From: CAZUGA01 sp964619885
GTDB taxonomy: Bacteria > Pseudomonadota > Gammaproteobacteria > Methylococcales > UBA1147
Length of the DNA: 64,000 nt
NCBI GenBank assembly: GCA_964619885.1
Contig: CAZUGA010000001.1
Location: forward strand, 1-64,000
Direction: 5' to 3'
Below, piece after piece: positions 1 to 8,864 of the stretch. Position 1 is the first letter of the stretch. The number at the start of each line of letters is the position of its first letter. A program made the position numbers and the translations under genes. The notes under the pieces were generated by a model. That model ran no database searches, was not told the origin of the DNA, and saw nothing but the letters and a program-made list of their open reading frames with translations.

Positions 1-45
1 TCAACCGATTCATTAATCTTTTTATTGATGCGACAACTACCTTGA

Positions 46-3000
46 AATCTACCGGTAGCGGCAGACGGCAGCTATGTCGTCACCTGGACCGGCGAAAATG
101 CCTTGTTTGGTCAAGGCGTCTATGCACGCCGGTTTGATGCGTCCGGGACAGCCATTACCGGCGATGTTCTTGTGAACCAAACAATAGTAGACGACCAACA
201 ATGGGCGCGGGTGGCGTCCGATGCAGACGGTAATTTCGTCGTGACATGGACCAGTAGCAATCAAGATGGAACCCCGCAAAGCGTCTATGCCAGGCAGTTT
301 TCTGCAAACGGAACCCAACAAGGTGGTGAATTTAGGGTTAATGACACAGCAACCGGGACGCAAAAAAATTCAACGATCGCGATGAATGCGACTGGAGAGT
401 TTGTGATTACCTGGCAGGGTAACGGTCCGGGGGATACGGATGGCATATTTTATCGTCGCTTTGACGCGAATGGTACGGCACTGAATGCTACCGATCAGTT
501 GGCCAATGTTATAGATCGTGGCTCGGAAATCGATCCTGCGGCAACCATGGATGACGCTGGAAATTTCGTGATTTTTTGGCGCGAGCCGGGAAACTCGATT
601 TATTTTCAACGATTTGACAGTAGCGGAAACATTCAAGGCGGCGATGTCGAAGTTGATCACGGTTTGTCAGACAGCTGGATCCCGTCGGTTGCGTCCGACG
701 CAGCTGGAAATTTCACCGTAGTTTACCGTGTCGATGGTTTGGGGTCTGGCGTATGGGGTAAAGGCTACCTTGCGGACGGTTCCCAAAATTACAGTTGGTT
801 CCAGATTGACAGTGGCGACAGCGACAGCCCGACAATCTCAATGGCAGCTGATGGCAGTTTTATTGTTACCTATGAAAAGACCGGTGACGGTGACCTCAAA
901 GGTGTCTACGCGCGCAAATATGATTCCAGCGGTTCCGCTCTTGGTAGTGAATTTCTTGTTAATACCACTACAAGCGGTAATCAACACCTGTCCTCGGTCG
1001 ACGTCATTGACTTGGAAAATTTCGTCGTGGTCTGGAGTGGTGAAGGGCCAGGTGACGGTGACGGTGTGTTTGCGCGTCAATTCGGGACATTCAATAGTCC
1101 TCCGACCTTCACGGCATTTAGCAATCCGATCGATACAACCAACGAAGACGTACAAGTAGAAATAACATTTGCTGAATTGGCAGCGCAAGGCGACCAAGCA
1201 GATTCGGATGGTACCGTTCAAGCCTTCGTCGTCAAAGCGGTCACGAGCGGTATACTTAAAATCGGCGCCGACTCGGCAACGGCGACCGCATGGGTCGCCG
1301 GGAGTAACGATACGATTGACAGCAGCAACCATGCCTATTGGATACCTGATTTGGACGCCAATGGTATCCTTAACGCGTTTGAAGTTGTTGCCCAAGACGA
1401 CCAAGGCTTGGAATCAACCGGGAACGTTACGGCTCAGGTTGACGTAACCGGTTTGGCGCTATGGTTGTCCACAACGGGTACGACGAACGACAACAATAGC
1501 CCTGTAGTAAATTGGGATAAACAAGACGTCATGTCGTTCGCAGGACCGGCGCCGACTTTTGGAGAAAATTCGACCAGTGGAGTTTTTTCCAGCGAATATT
1601 CTTTGCAAGAAGATATTCGAGCGATGCACTTTGTTAGTACACCAACTACAGTAGAGACAGGCGGAGGTGTTCCGTACGATCTTCAAATTGGTCAGGTCGT
1701 ATTGAGTTTCAGAAACGCAGTCTCGTTGCCTTCTACTAGCGGCAACATCAATGTAGACAATAGAGATGTCGTGGTTTATACACCCAGTACAGGAAAATAC
1801 GAGCTTCTATTGGACGATACGATCGGGGCCAATATACACGCCATAACGATCGTCGAGAAGCAAGTCACAATCGGTTTGGATACGGTACTTAATGCTGGTA
1901 CGTATCTTATTGCACATTCCGGGGGAAGCCTGCACGATAATATTTATACCTATGTGGGTACAAACGGTGCCGAAACACCACAGCTATTGCTAGACGGCGA
2001 ATCTGCGCAGTTCGGGCTTACGGGCAGCGATCAAATCCAAGGACTGGAATTAATTGAAGACGCAGTGACATTGGGTAGCACTAATTTAGCTAAAGGCACT
2101 CTTTTAATAACAACCAACAATACGGCCACGCTTAATGGCGGAGCAACTGGGAATCCGGAAGACATGTTTTCGTTGACGGTCAACCGGACTCTCCAAGATT
2201 CCATACCCGATAGCATTGTCAGCGCGAGTATTCTATTTGATGGTGATGATGTTGGATTATCAGGTGCTAATGAAGCACTCAACGCGATAAGCTTAATCAA
2301 CTCGGTGACCGCAAACGCAACGCCGACGACGACCGGGATCAGCAATGTGACGGTCAACGAAGACGCGGCGGATACGGTAATCGATTTATTCGCGGCGTTC
2401 GCCGATGCGGAAGATGCGGATGCGAATCTGACCTACACGGTGCAAAACAACACGAATGCGGGGTTGTTCACGTCGACCTTGATCGACGGCGTCGCCGGAA
2501 CCTTGACATTGGATTATGCGGCGGACCAAAACGGCGGCGCGAATATCACGGTCCGGGCGACCGATACCGGTGGTTTAATCGTGGAAACCACGTTTACCGT
2601 GACGGTAAACGCGGTCAACGACGCGCCGTCGTTTACGACATTGGGTAATCAGACGGTACCGGAAAATGGCGGCGCGCAGACGGTTGCGGGCTTTGCAACA
2701 CCGGCCGCCGGCGGTGGTACGGACGAATCCGGTCAAACCTTCAGCTATACGGTGAGCAACGACAATCCGGGATTATTTAGCATGGCGCCGAGCATCGATG
2801 CGAGCGGCCAGTTGACCTATACGCTGGCAGCGGGCCAATCGGGCACGGCGACGGTGACGGTATCGGTGACCGATAGTGGTGGAACGGCCAATAGCGGCGT
2901 GGAGACCTCGCCGAATCAAACCTTTGATATCAATGTGACCGCAAACGCAACGCCGACGACGACCGGGATCAGCAATGTGACGGTCAACGAAGACGCGGCG

Positions 3001-3396
3001 GATACGGTAATCGATTTATTCGCGGCGTTCGCCGATGCGGAAGATGCGGATGCGAATCTGACCTACACGGTGCAAAACAACACGAATGCGGGGTTGTTCA
3101 CGTCGACCTTGATCGACGGCGTCGCCGGAACCTTGACATTGGATTATGCGGCGGACCAAAACGGCAGCGCGAATATCACGGTCCGGGCGACCGATACCGG
3201 CGGTTTATTCGTGGAAACCACGTTCACGGTCACGGTCAACGCGGTCAACGATGCACCCATCGATATTGCACTGAGCAATTCGACCGTATCAGAAAACATC
3301 GATACCAATCCCGGTTTGAATGTCGGAAAGCTGAGTTCGGTCGATCCTGATATTGGAGATTCGGCTGCTTATACCATCGTTGGTGGCACGGATTAG
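46..3396 (+). CDS. Giant secreted repeat protein, 5' part (propeller-like and cadherin-like repeats), ends at in-frame TAG
   Basis: This is a large extracellular repeat protein whose true start lies left of the window. The frame is open from 46, just after an in-frame TGA at 43-45; the first usable start codon is TTG at 103. Counted from 103, residues 1-340 contain about seven units of roughly 50 residues with an aromatic core such as GNFVVTW followed by GVYARRFD, which suggests a beta-propeller. Residues 345-450 resemble cadherin-like domains. From about residue 735, long adhesin-type units (VNEDAAD ... ITVRATDTGG ... VNAVNDAP) follow, including two nearly identical copies. The frame stops at TAG 3394-3396 in the middle of a domain and resumes in the same frame, so this and the next entry are one gene. 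I infer a surface or periplasm-spanning adhesin or sensor; the ligand is unknown. Confidence 0.8.
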   Translation, partial: NLPVAADGSYVVTWTGENALFGQGVYARRFDASGTAITGDVLVNQTIVDDQQWARVASDADGNFVVTWTSSNQDGTPQSVYARQFSANGTQQGGEFRVNDTATGTQKNSTIAMNATGEFVITWQGNGPGDTDGIFYRRFDANGTALNATDQLANVIDRGSEIDPAATMDDAGNFVIFWREPGNSIYFQRFDSSGNIQGGDVEVDHGLSDSWIPSVASDAAGNFTVVYRVDGLGSGVWGKGYLADGSQNYSWFQIDSGDSDSPTISMAADGSFIVTYEKTGDGDLKGVYARKYDSSGSALGSEFLVNTTTSGNQHLSSVDVIDLENFVVVWSGEGPGDGDGVFARQFGTFNSPPTFTAFSNPIDTTNEDVQVEITFAELAAQGDQADSDGTVQAFVVKAVTSGILKIGADSATATAWVAGSNDTIDSSNHAYWIPDLDANGILNAFEVVAQDDQGLESTGNVTAQVDVTGLALWLSTTGTTNDNNSPVVNWDKQDVMSFAGPAPTFGENSTSGVFSSEYSLQEDIRAMHFVSTPTTVETGGGVPYDLQIGQVVLSFRNAVSLPSTSGNINVDNRDVVVYTPSTGKYELLLDDTIGANIHAITIVEKQVTIGLDTVLNAGTYLIAHSGGSLHDNIYTYVGTNGAETPQLLLDGESAQFGLTGSDQIQGLELIEDAVTLGSTNLAKGTLLITTNNTATLNGGATGNPEDMFSLTVNRTLQDSIPDSIVSASILFDGDDVGLSGANEALNAISLINSVTANATPTTTGISNVTVNEDAADTVIDLFAAFADAEDADANLTYTVQNNTNAGLFTSTLIDGVAGTLTLDYAADQNGGANITVRATDTGGLIVETTFTVTVNAVNDAPSFTTLGNQTVPENGGAQTVAGFATPAAGGGTDESGQTFSYTVSNDNPGLFSMAPSIDASGQLTYTLAAGQSGTATVTVSVTDSGGTANSGVETSPNQTFDINVTANATPTTTGISNVTVNEDAADTVIDLFAAFADAEDADANLTYTVQNNTNAGLFTSTLIDGVAGTLTLDYAADQNGSANITVRATDTGGLFVETTFTVTVNAVNDAPIDIALSNSTVSENIDTNPGLNVGKLSSVDPDIGDSAAYTIVGGTD
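2305..2627 (+). repeat. Intragenic near-identical repeat, copy 1
   Basis: A 323-base unit encodes one cadherin-like domain of the giant repeat protein. It recurs 630 bases downstream at 2935-3257. The first 230 or so bases look identical, and only a handful of differences appear near the 3' end. A different unit separates the two copies. Such identity at third codon positions points to recent duplication or gene conversion. Confidence 0.9.
2935..3257 (+). repeat. Intragenic near-identical repeat, copy 2
   Basis: This is the second copy of the 323-base domain unit at 2305-2627. It differs at a few positions close to its 3' end, for example GGCAGC against GGCGGC and TTATTC against TTAATC. It lies directly upstream of the domain interrupted by the TAG at 3394. 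Confidence 0.9.
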
Positions 3397-3432
3397 GCAA
3401 AATTTACCATCGGCGGTATCAATAATGACGAA

Positions 3433-4938
3433 TTGATCGTGTCGGACGGTATTCTCGATCACGAAATACAGTCTGTCTATAATGTAAGGATCGAGGTTCA
3501 GGATGCCGGTGGGCAAAGTTATCAAGAAGATCTCAATATCAATGTTTCGGATCAAAACGACGTCCCCGTCGTGATCTCAAATAGCGCCGTCAATATCAAC
3601 GAGAATAGCAATACGGTCGTCAATATAATCGCGACGGATCAGGATGTTCCCGCCCAAACCTTGAGTTACATGATATCAGGTGGTGTGGATGCGGGGATGT
3701 TTTCTGTAGTTATCAATACTGGAGCACTGGTCTTCGATTTTGCACCGGATTTTGAAAATCCCGCCGACCTGGGGCAGGACAATGTTTATCAGGTGGTTGT
3801 GACGGTAGATGATGGTAATGGAGGGACTGCGGTCCAAAACCTGACGGTTACGGTGTTGGATGAAAACGAGGCGCCTCAACTTCTTGATAGCGTAGTTCAG
3901 CTCGACAAAGCGTCTGGTTTGGGGACAGTACTGAGTAACGCCAAAGCGGTCGACCCGGATGTTGGAGATAGCTTGAGCTACAGTATGCTATCAGATAGCA
4001 GCGGCGGTGCGCTGAGCCTAAATACAAACGGCGATCTAGTGATTTCTGATGAAGCGCTGTTAAATTCTCAACCTACTGATATCTTCACGATCACGCTGCA
4101 GGTCACCGATAATATGGGATTGACTGATACTGCTGTAGTGACGGTTCAATTGGATTCCAACAGCGCAGTCCTAGCCGCTTCAAATCAGGGATCTGTCGGA
4201 CAATCTCAATCCAGCACCCTTGGACCAGTATCTTTCCCCGAATTCTCGAGCAAGGCCTCAGAAGTTGAAAATTCGAGAGTTACCGAAGAACCGGAACAAC
4301 CTGGAGACGAAGTGCCGAATGAACCGTTATCCGAAGAATTGCTTATGTTTTCGAACAATTCAGATTATGTGGGAAACGCAAGGGAAGGCGCTAAACCATC
4401 TGCGGCCGACAGCAATAAAATTAACACAGAATATGGGCAATATGACAAAGATCCGAACCGGACGCGGAATGTTCGCGCCGATCAGAATCAACTGAATAGT
4501 CTAAGCTTGAAAGATGTTGAAATATTTGGCTTGGTGGATACGGAAAATGCAGAGCAGATTGCCCAGGACCAAAAGTTTATCAGGGAATTGGACAGATTGC
4601 GTCAGAACGTTGAGGAAGAAACTGAATTGCAAAAGTCTGTAGTCGGTTCCAGTGTTGCAGTGACGACCGGGTTATCGGTCGGTTATGTCGTATGGTTGGT
4701 TCGGGGCGGCGTTTTGCTGAGCAGCGTTCTAAGTTCTTTACCGGCTTGGCGGATGATTGATCCACTACCCATTCTAGGTAGTATGGCTGGACGGTCCGAC
4801 GATGAATCTAGCGAGAAAGATTCGTTGGATTCGTTGGTTAGAAAAGGATCGGCCCTGGCTAAATTAAAAGTAGAAATGGCGAAAAACAAACTTACTCAAA
4901 ATTTTAAGAATACTGAGCCAGTTACAAAATCTGAATGA
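3433..4938 (+). CDS. Giant repeat protein, 3' part: cadherin-like repeats, coiled coil and C-terminal membrane anchor
   Basis: This continues the same reading frame as 46-3396 after TAG 3394. The frame is open from 3397, and 3433 is only the first start-like codon (TTG). The first translated residues (AKFTIGG, then VSDGILDHE) complete the cadherin-like domain cut by the stop. Two or three further repeats follow to about residue 235, then a low-complexity acidic linker and a charged helical stretch that looks like a coiled coil (around residues 375-400). Next come hydrophobic segments containing VGYVVWLVRGGVLL and the phrase LPAWRMIDPLPILG, then a charged tail. I recall a similar hydrophobic C-terminus on other large repeat proteins of Gammaproteobacteria. 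It predicts inner-membrane anchoring with the tail in the cytoplasm. It could be expressed only by TAG readthrough or internal initiation. Confidence 0.75.
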   Translation: MIVSDGILDHEIQSVYNVRIEVQDAGGQSYQEDLNINVSDQNDVPVVISNSAVNINENSNTVVNIIATDQDVPAQTLSYMISGGVDAGMFSVVINTGALVFDFAPDFENPADLGQDNVYQVVVTVDDGNGGTAVQNLTVTVLDENEAPQLLDSVVQLDKASGLGTVLSNAKAVDPDVGDSLSYSMLSDSSGGALSLNTNGDLVISDEALLNSQPTDIFTITLQVTDNMGLTDTAVVTVQLDSNSAVLAASNQGSVGQSQSSTLGPVSFPEFSSKASEVENSRVTEEPEQPGDEVPNEPLSEELLMFSNNSDYVGNAREGAKPSAADSNKINTEYGQYDKDPNRTRNVRADQNQLNSLSLKDVEIFGLVDTENAEQIAQDQKFIRELDRLRQNVEEETELQKSVVGSSVAVTTGLSVGYVVWLVRGGVLLSSVLSSLPAWRMIDPLPILGSMAGRSDDESSEKDSLDSLVRKGSALAKLKVEMAKNKLTQNFKNTEPVTKSE

Positions 4939-4975
4939 TTTTTTAGGGACTGGATTTTACAACGCGAAATCTAAA

Positions 4976-7903
4976 ATGAAGGGTTTATCGGCTAAATTTC
5001 ATATCGCACTCGGCGAGTCGTTACTCGTGGTCAGCATGCTATTGACCGCTCTTTTCTTGGGATTAGTTCCCGATCGTATAGGCGCGATTCGAGAGAGTCG
5101 AGCCGCTTTAGCAGAAGTTCTGGCGGTGAATAGTTCGATATTTGTGGGACAGAAAGATGTAGACCGTTTACACGAAGACCTCAAATTAGTTGTTGAAAGA
5201 AATGAAGATATTTTATCGGCAGGGATACGACGAATAGATGGGGATTATTTGGTCAGTGTAGGTGCGCACAAACAACTATGGAAAAACCTTTCTTCAGCTT
5301 ATTCAATCGATTCGCAGTTACAGGTTCCTATCTGGGCAGGGCAGAGGAAGTGGGGCTATCTTGAATTGCGTTGCCGCTCATTATCCATACCGGGATGGAA
5401 AGGATTCGTTCTCAGCCCAAGGGTACAGTTGATTGCATTTATGGGTTTTTGCAGTTTAATATTATTTTACATTTATTTGTCCCGCATGCTGCGGCACCTT
5501 GATCCGTCCAATGCGGTTCCCGGACGCGTAAGGTCAGCATTGGATACCCTAACCGAGGGTTTGTTGGTCATTGACCATAACGAATACATTGTTCTTGCAA
5601 ATCAATCATTTGCTGCAACTGTCGGTAAGGCGCCTGAAGAATTGGTCGGTAGCAAAGTATCTGATCTAGATTGGTCCCTTAAGACTGATGAAGGCGACAA
5701 TGAGAGGGTTTACCCTTGGAGTTATTCGTTGAATAAAGGTAGTTCGCAAAGAAAAGATCTGCTGAAGTTGAAAGATGCTGATTCGAAATTACGAACCTTT
5801 ATTGTTAATTGTTCTCCTGTGCTGGGCGAGGGAGATAAAAACGGTGGTGTATTGGTTAGTTTTCAGGATGTGACCCAGTTGGAGGAGAAAGAAGCTGCAT
5901 TGCGTGTTTCCATTGAAAATGCGGAAACCGCGAATCGAGCGAAGAGTGAGTTTCTTGCCAATATGAGTCATGAAATTAGAACTCCAATGAACGCGATTCT
6001 TGGGTTTACCGAAGTATTGAAACGTGGATACGGCAAAAATCATGGGGATTCGACAAAATACCTAGATACCATTCATTCCAGTGGGAAACATTTGTTAACG
6101 CTGATCAATGATATTTTGGATTTATCCAAGGTTGAATCAGGCCGATTGGAAATAGATAAAGTTCGTTGTTTTCCCCACGTTATTATTCGTGAAGTAATTC
6201 AGGCGATTGGGATTAAGGCGCGGGAAAAGGGGATCAGTCTGGATTTGGAAATTGAGGGATCGGTTCCCGAAACGATCGTCTGTGATCCGGCGCGCTTGCG
6301 CCAAATTGTAACCAATTTGATTGGTAATTCAATTAAGTTTACCGAGCAGGGAGGCGTCAAAATTGTACTGCGTCACCGCCAAACGCATGATGTATCATCA
6401 TTGTTGATCGATGTTCGTGATACCGGCATTGGAATTTCCCAAGAAAAACTTGACGTGATATTCGATCCATTTGTCCAAGCGGACAGTTCTGTCCATCGCA
6501 CTTTTGGTGGGACAGGCTTGGGTTTGGCAATCAGCCGTAAATTTGCTCGCGCATTGGACGGAGATATAGAGGTGAGCAGTGAGTTTGGCAAAGGAACGAC
6601 GTTTACGGTGTCGGTCGATACAGGGCCGTTAAACGACGTCGAGTTCATAGATGCTAAAGCAGTGGTGTCCATAGATCATCAAACCGACCGTAAGGAACAC
6701 AAGCATTGGGAGTTTCCAGCCGCGAATATTTTGGTTGTGGATGACGGTAAAGAGAATAGAGAACTGTTGCAATTGGTACTGGAAGATGTCGGGTTGCGCG
6801 TCGAACTTGCCGAGAATGGCCGCATTGGATTCGAGAAAACGCAACTGCAGGTATTTGACATTATATTAATGGATATCCAAATGCCGGTTATGGATGGAAT
6901 TACCGCGGTTGGATTGATGCGAAGGAATGGCGTTGATGCCCCAATTATTGCTTTAACGGCCAACGCAATGAAGGGCGTGGAACAAGAATGTTTGACGGCT
7001 GGTTACTCGGGTTATCAAAGTAAACCTTTGGATCTGGAGTTGTTGATCGAGACTTTGGCGGGTTTACTCCATATTTCGCCTACAGAAAGCGATGCTATTA
7101 CAGAAAAAACCGAAGTTGCTGAGGATGCTGCCAATCCATCTAGTGAAGAATGGCCATTGGTCTCCCGATTGTCCGATAATTCTCGGTACCATCCAATAAT
7201 ACGGACTTTTGCCGAGCGTCTTGACGTGCAACTTGCAGAAATGGAATCTGCGTGGCAGCAAAAAAATTATGACACGCTGGCAAGTTTGGCGCATTGGTTG
7301 AAGGGTGCGGGTGGTACAGTCGGTTTTGATATGTTCACAGAACCTGCCAAAGAGTTAGAAAAGCTTATCAAACAAAAGCATTCAGGCGATATTGAGTCTG
7401 CGATCGTCAAATTGCGTTATCTAAGCGACAGAATTGTCGTCCCAGGCGTTGATAGTGATACAGACCATTCTGAACTAAAAAATAACTCGCAAACGCGTAC
7501 TACACCGGATGATGCAATGCCGGAGACATTTGAAGACTTTGAAAACGAGGGCCAGGAGACCGGGGATACTGTTGTGCTATCGCGGTTAGCAGATGATCCG
7601 AGGTTTAGAGATATTATTTTGAGTTTTGTAGATCGGCTTCGGCAACAATTATTGATGATGGACCAATGCTGGCAAGAAAAGAATTATGAAGAGCTTGCCA
7701 ATTTGGCCCATTGGTTGAAAGGCGCCGGAGGTACAGTCGGTTTCGATGAATTTACGAAACCCGCCGCTAGTTTAGAAATTGCGGCCAAAGAAAATGACGA
7801 CAATCGGATTCAAGAAGTGTTGGTGAGTTTGAAAGAATTGGCTGAAAAAGTAGTTGTGCCAGCGGAAAACATAGAGCCACAGATAGCAGCAAATATATCT
7901 TAA
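4976..7903 (+). CDS. Hybrid histidine kinase: 2 TM, PAS, HisKA, HATPase, REC, two Hpt domains
   Basis: This 975-residue membrane sensor kinase starts 37 bases after the giant repeat protein. TM1 spans roughly residues 12-32, a short periplasmic sensor region follows, and TM2 spans about 151-169. A PAS domain covers about 190-305. The HisKA domain has the phospho-accepting His332 (NMSHEIRTP). The HATPase has DTGIGIS and GGTGLGLA near residue 512. The receiver has ILVVDD at its start and phospho-acceptor Asp633. Two tandem Hpt domains carry His773 and His912, both in the same LAHWLKGAGGTVGFD context, so they arose by duplication. The architecture predicts an internal His-Asp-His phosphorelay. 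The likely output is the next gene, a REC-GGDEF-EAL protein, and the likely input is the preceding surface protein; both links are inferred from gene order. Confidence 0.9.
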   Translation: MKGLSAKFHIALGESLLVVSMLLTALFLGLVPDRIGAIRESRAALAEVLAVNSSIFVGQKDVDRLHEDLKLVVERNEDILSAGIRRIDGDYLVSVGAHKQLWKNLSSAYSIDSQLQVPIWAGQRKWGYLELRCRSLSIPGWKGFVLSPRVQLIAFMGFCSLILFYIYLSRMLRHLDPSNAVPGRVRSALDTLTEGLLVIDHNEYIVLANQSFAATVGKAPEELVGSKVSDLDWSLKTDEGDNERVYPWSYSLNKGSSQRKDLLKLKDADSKLRTFIVNCSPVLGEGDKNGGVLVSFQDVTQLEEKEAALRVSIENAETANRAKSEFLANMSHEIRTPMNAILGFTEVLKRGYGKNHGDSTKYLDTIHSSGKHLLTLINDILDLSKVESGRLEIDKVRCFPHVIIREVIQAIGIKAREKGISLDLEIEGSVPETIVCDPARLRQIVTNLIGNSIKFTEQGGVKIVLRHRQTHDVSSLLIDVRDTGIGISQEKLDVIFDPFVQADSSVHRTFGGTGLGLAISRKFARALDGDIEVSSEFGKGTTFTVSVDTGPLNDVEFIDAKAVVSIDHQTDRKEHKHWEFPAANILVVDDGKENRELLQLVLEDVGLRVELAENGRIGFEKTQLQVFDIILMDIQMPVMDGITAVGLMRRNGVDAPIIALTANAMKGVEQECLTAGYSGYQSKPLDLELLIETLAGLLHISPTESDAITEKTEVAEDAANPSSEEWPLVSRLSDNSRYHPIIRTFAERLDVQLAEMESAWQQKNYDTLASLAHWLKGAGGTVGFDMFTEPAKELEKLIKQKHSGDIESAIVKLRYLSDRIVVPGVDSDTDHSELKNNSQTRTTPDDAMPETFEDFENEGQETGDTVVLSRLADDPRFRDIILSFVDRLRQQLLMMDQCWQEKNYEELANLAHWLKGAGGTVGFDEFTKPAASLEIAAKENDDNRIQEVLVSLKELAEKVVVPAENIEPQIAANIS

Positions 7904-8006
7904 TGCGAATATTGAAAGTATTTTATATGCGTTACCTAATGTGGCCGATGAGTTAGAGAAATTGATAAAAGATATCCAATGAGAGTTTGATAGAGGTTAT
8001 AGACTT

Positions 8007-8864
8007 GTGAATATACTTGATAACCCTGCCCACGTTTTGGCGGTTGGTGACGAGACTGAATCTGAAACCAAAGTGGGCGTCTTACAACCCAAACAGGCTG
8101 GTGGGTATGAGTTTGACACCTTAATGGATGCCAAAATCATGATGATTGACGATGAACCCAGTACAATTGAGATTCTTCAATTATTTTTGGAGGACTCAGG
8201 GTACAGGCACTTTATCAAAACGAGTGAGTCGGCGGCGGCGTTTAGTATCGTGTTGCAAGAGCGTCCGGATGTTGTATTGCTCGATTTGATGATGCCCCAG
8301 GTGAGTGGCTTTGAGATCCTCATTCAATTGCGTGCGGAACAGTTACTAAAACATATTCCTGTGATTGTACTCACGTCATCTACCGATGCGAGCACAAAGC
8401 TTAAAGCATTGGAATTGGGGGCGAACGATTTTCTAGCAAAACCGGTAGATGCAAGCGAATTGGCCTTGCGCCTAAGAAACACGCTGGCAGCCAAGGCCTA
8501 TCAAGACCACTTGGCATTTTATGATCCGTTAACCGGTTTACGCAATAGACGAACCTTTATGGACCAAGTCGATTGGTCCCTGTTGGACGCTAAAAGAGAT
8601 CTGAAAAGTTGTGCCATTTTGCAAATTAACCTGGATCGTTTTAAGCAAGTTAACGATACACTAGGTCCGCGGGTAGGGGATGCGTTATTACGAGAAGTTG
8701 CCAAGAAACTTGATTCCTGCGTCAAAGGGTGTGATTTTTTGGTTAGCCCAAACGGGGAATTGTCCAGGGTTAGCGTATGTCGAGTAGGGGGGATGAGTTT
8801 ACCGTTTTACTTTCGGAAATCTATCATGAGGACCATGTGGCACATGTTGCGAGGCGTATTCTAA
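8007..8864 (+). CDS. REC-GGDEF(-EAL) response regulator, 5' part, frameshifted within the GGDEF motif
   Basis: This is the N-terminal part of a c-di-GMP response regulator. It contains a receiver domain (MMIDDEP near residue 48, phospho-acceptor Asp93 in VVLLDLMMP, and the conserved AKP lysine), then the start of a GGDEF domain from about residue 173 (FYDPLTGLRNRRTF and NLDRFKQVNDTLG). At the G tract 8787-8792 the frame departs from the family: the last 25 or so residues are out of frame, and the true continuation is the frame of the next entry. Adding one G restores a canonical RVGGDEF motif. The start is GTG at 8007 behind a weak ribosome site. The two-gene kinase upstream is the probable phosphodonor. 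As it stands, the product is a truncated receiver without catalytic output. Confidence 0.8.
   Translation: MNILDNPAHVLAVGDETESETKVGVLQPKQAGGYEFDTLMDAKIMMIDDEPSTIEILQLFLEDSGYRHFIKTSESAAAFSIVLQERPDVVLLDLMMPQVSGFEILIQLRAEQLLKHIPVIVLTSSTDASTKLKALELGANDFLAKPVDASELALRLRNTLAAKAYQDHLAFYDPLTGLRNRRTFMDQVDWSLLDAKRDLKSCAILQINLDRFKQVNDTLGPRVGDALLREVAKKLDSCVKGCDFLVSPNGELSRVSVCRVGGMSLPFYFRKSIMRTMWHMLRGVF

Noticed and set aside
838..1404. Minus-strand open frame of 188 codons opposite the repeat protein
   Set aside because: The plus strand shows clear repeat-domain coding; the antisense product has no recognisable domain.
2305..3257. CRISPR-like or mobile-element repeat
   Set aside because: The repeats are 323-base coding units within one gene, without short spacers, inverted ends or transposase.
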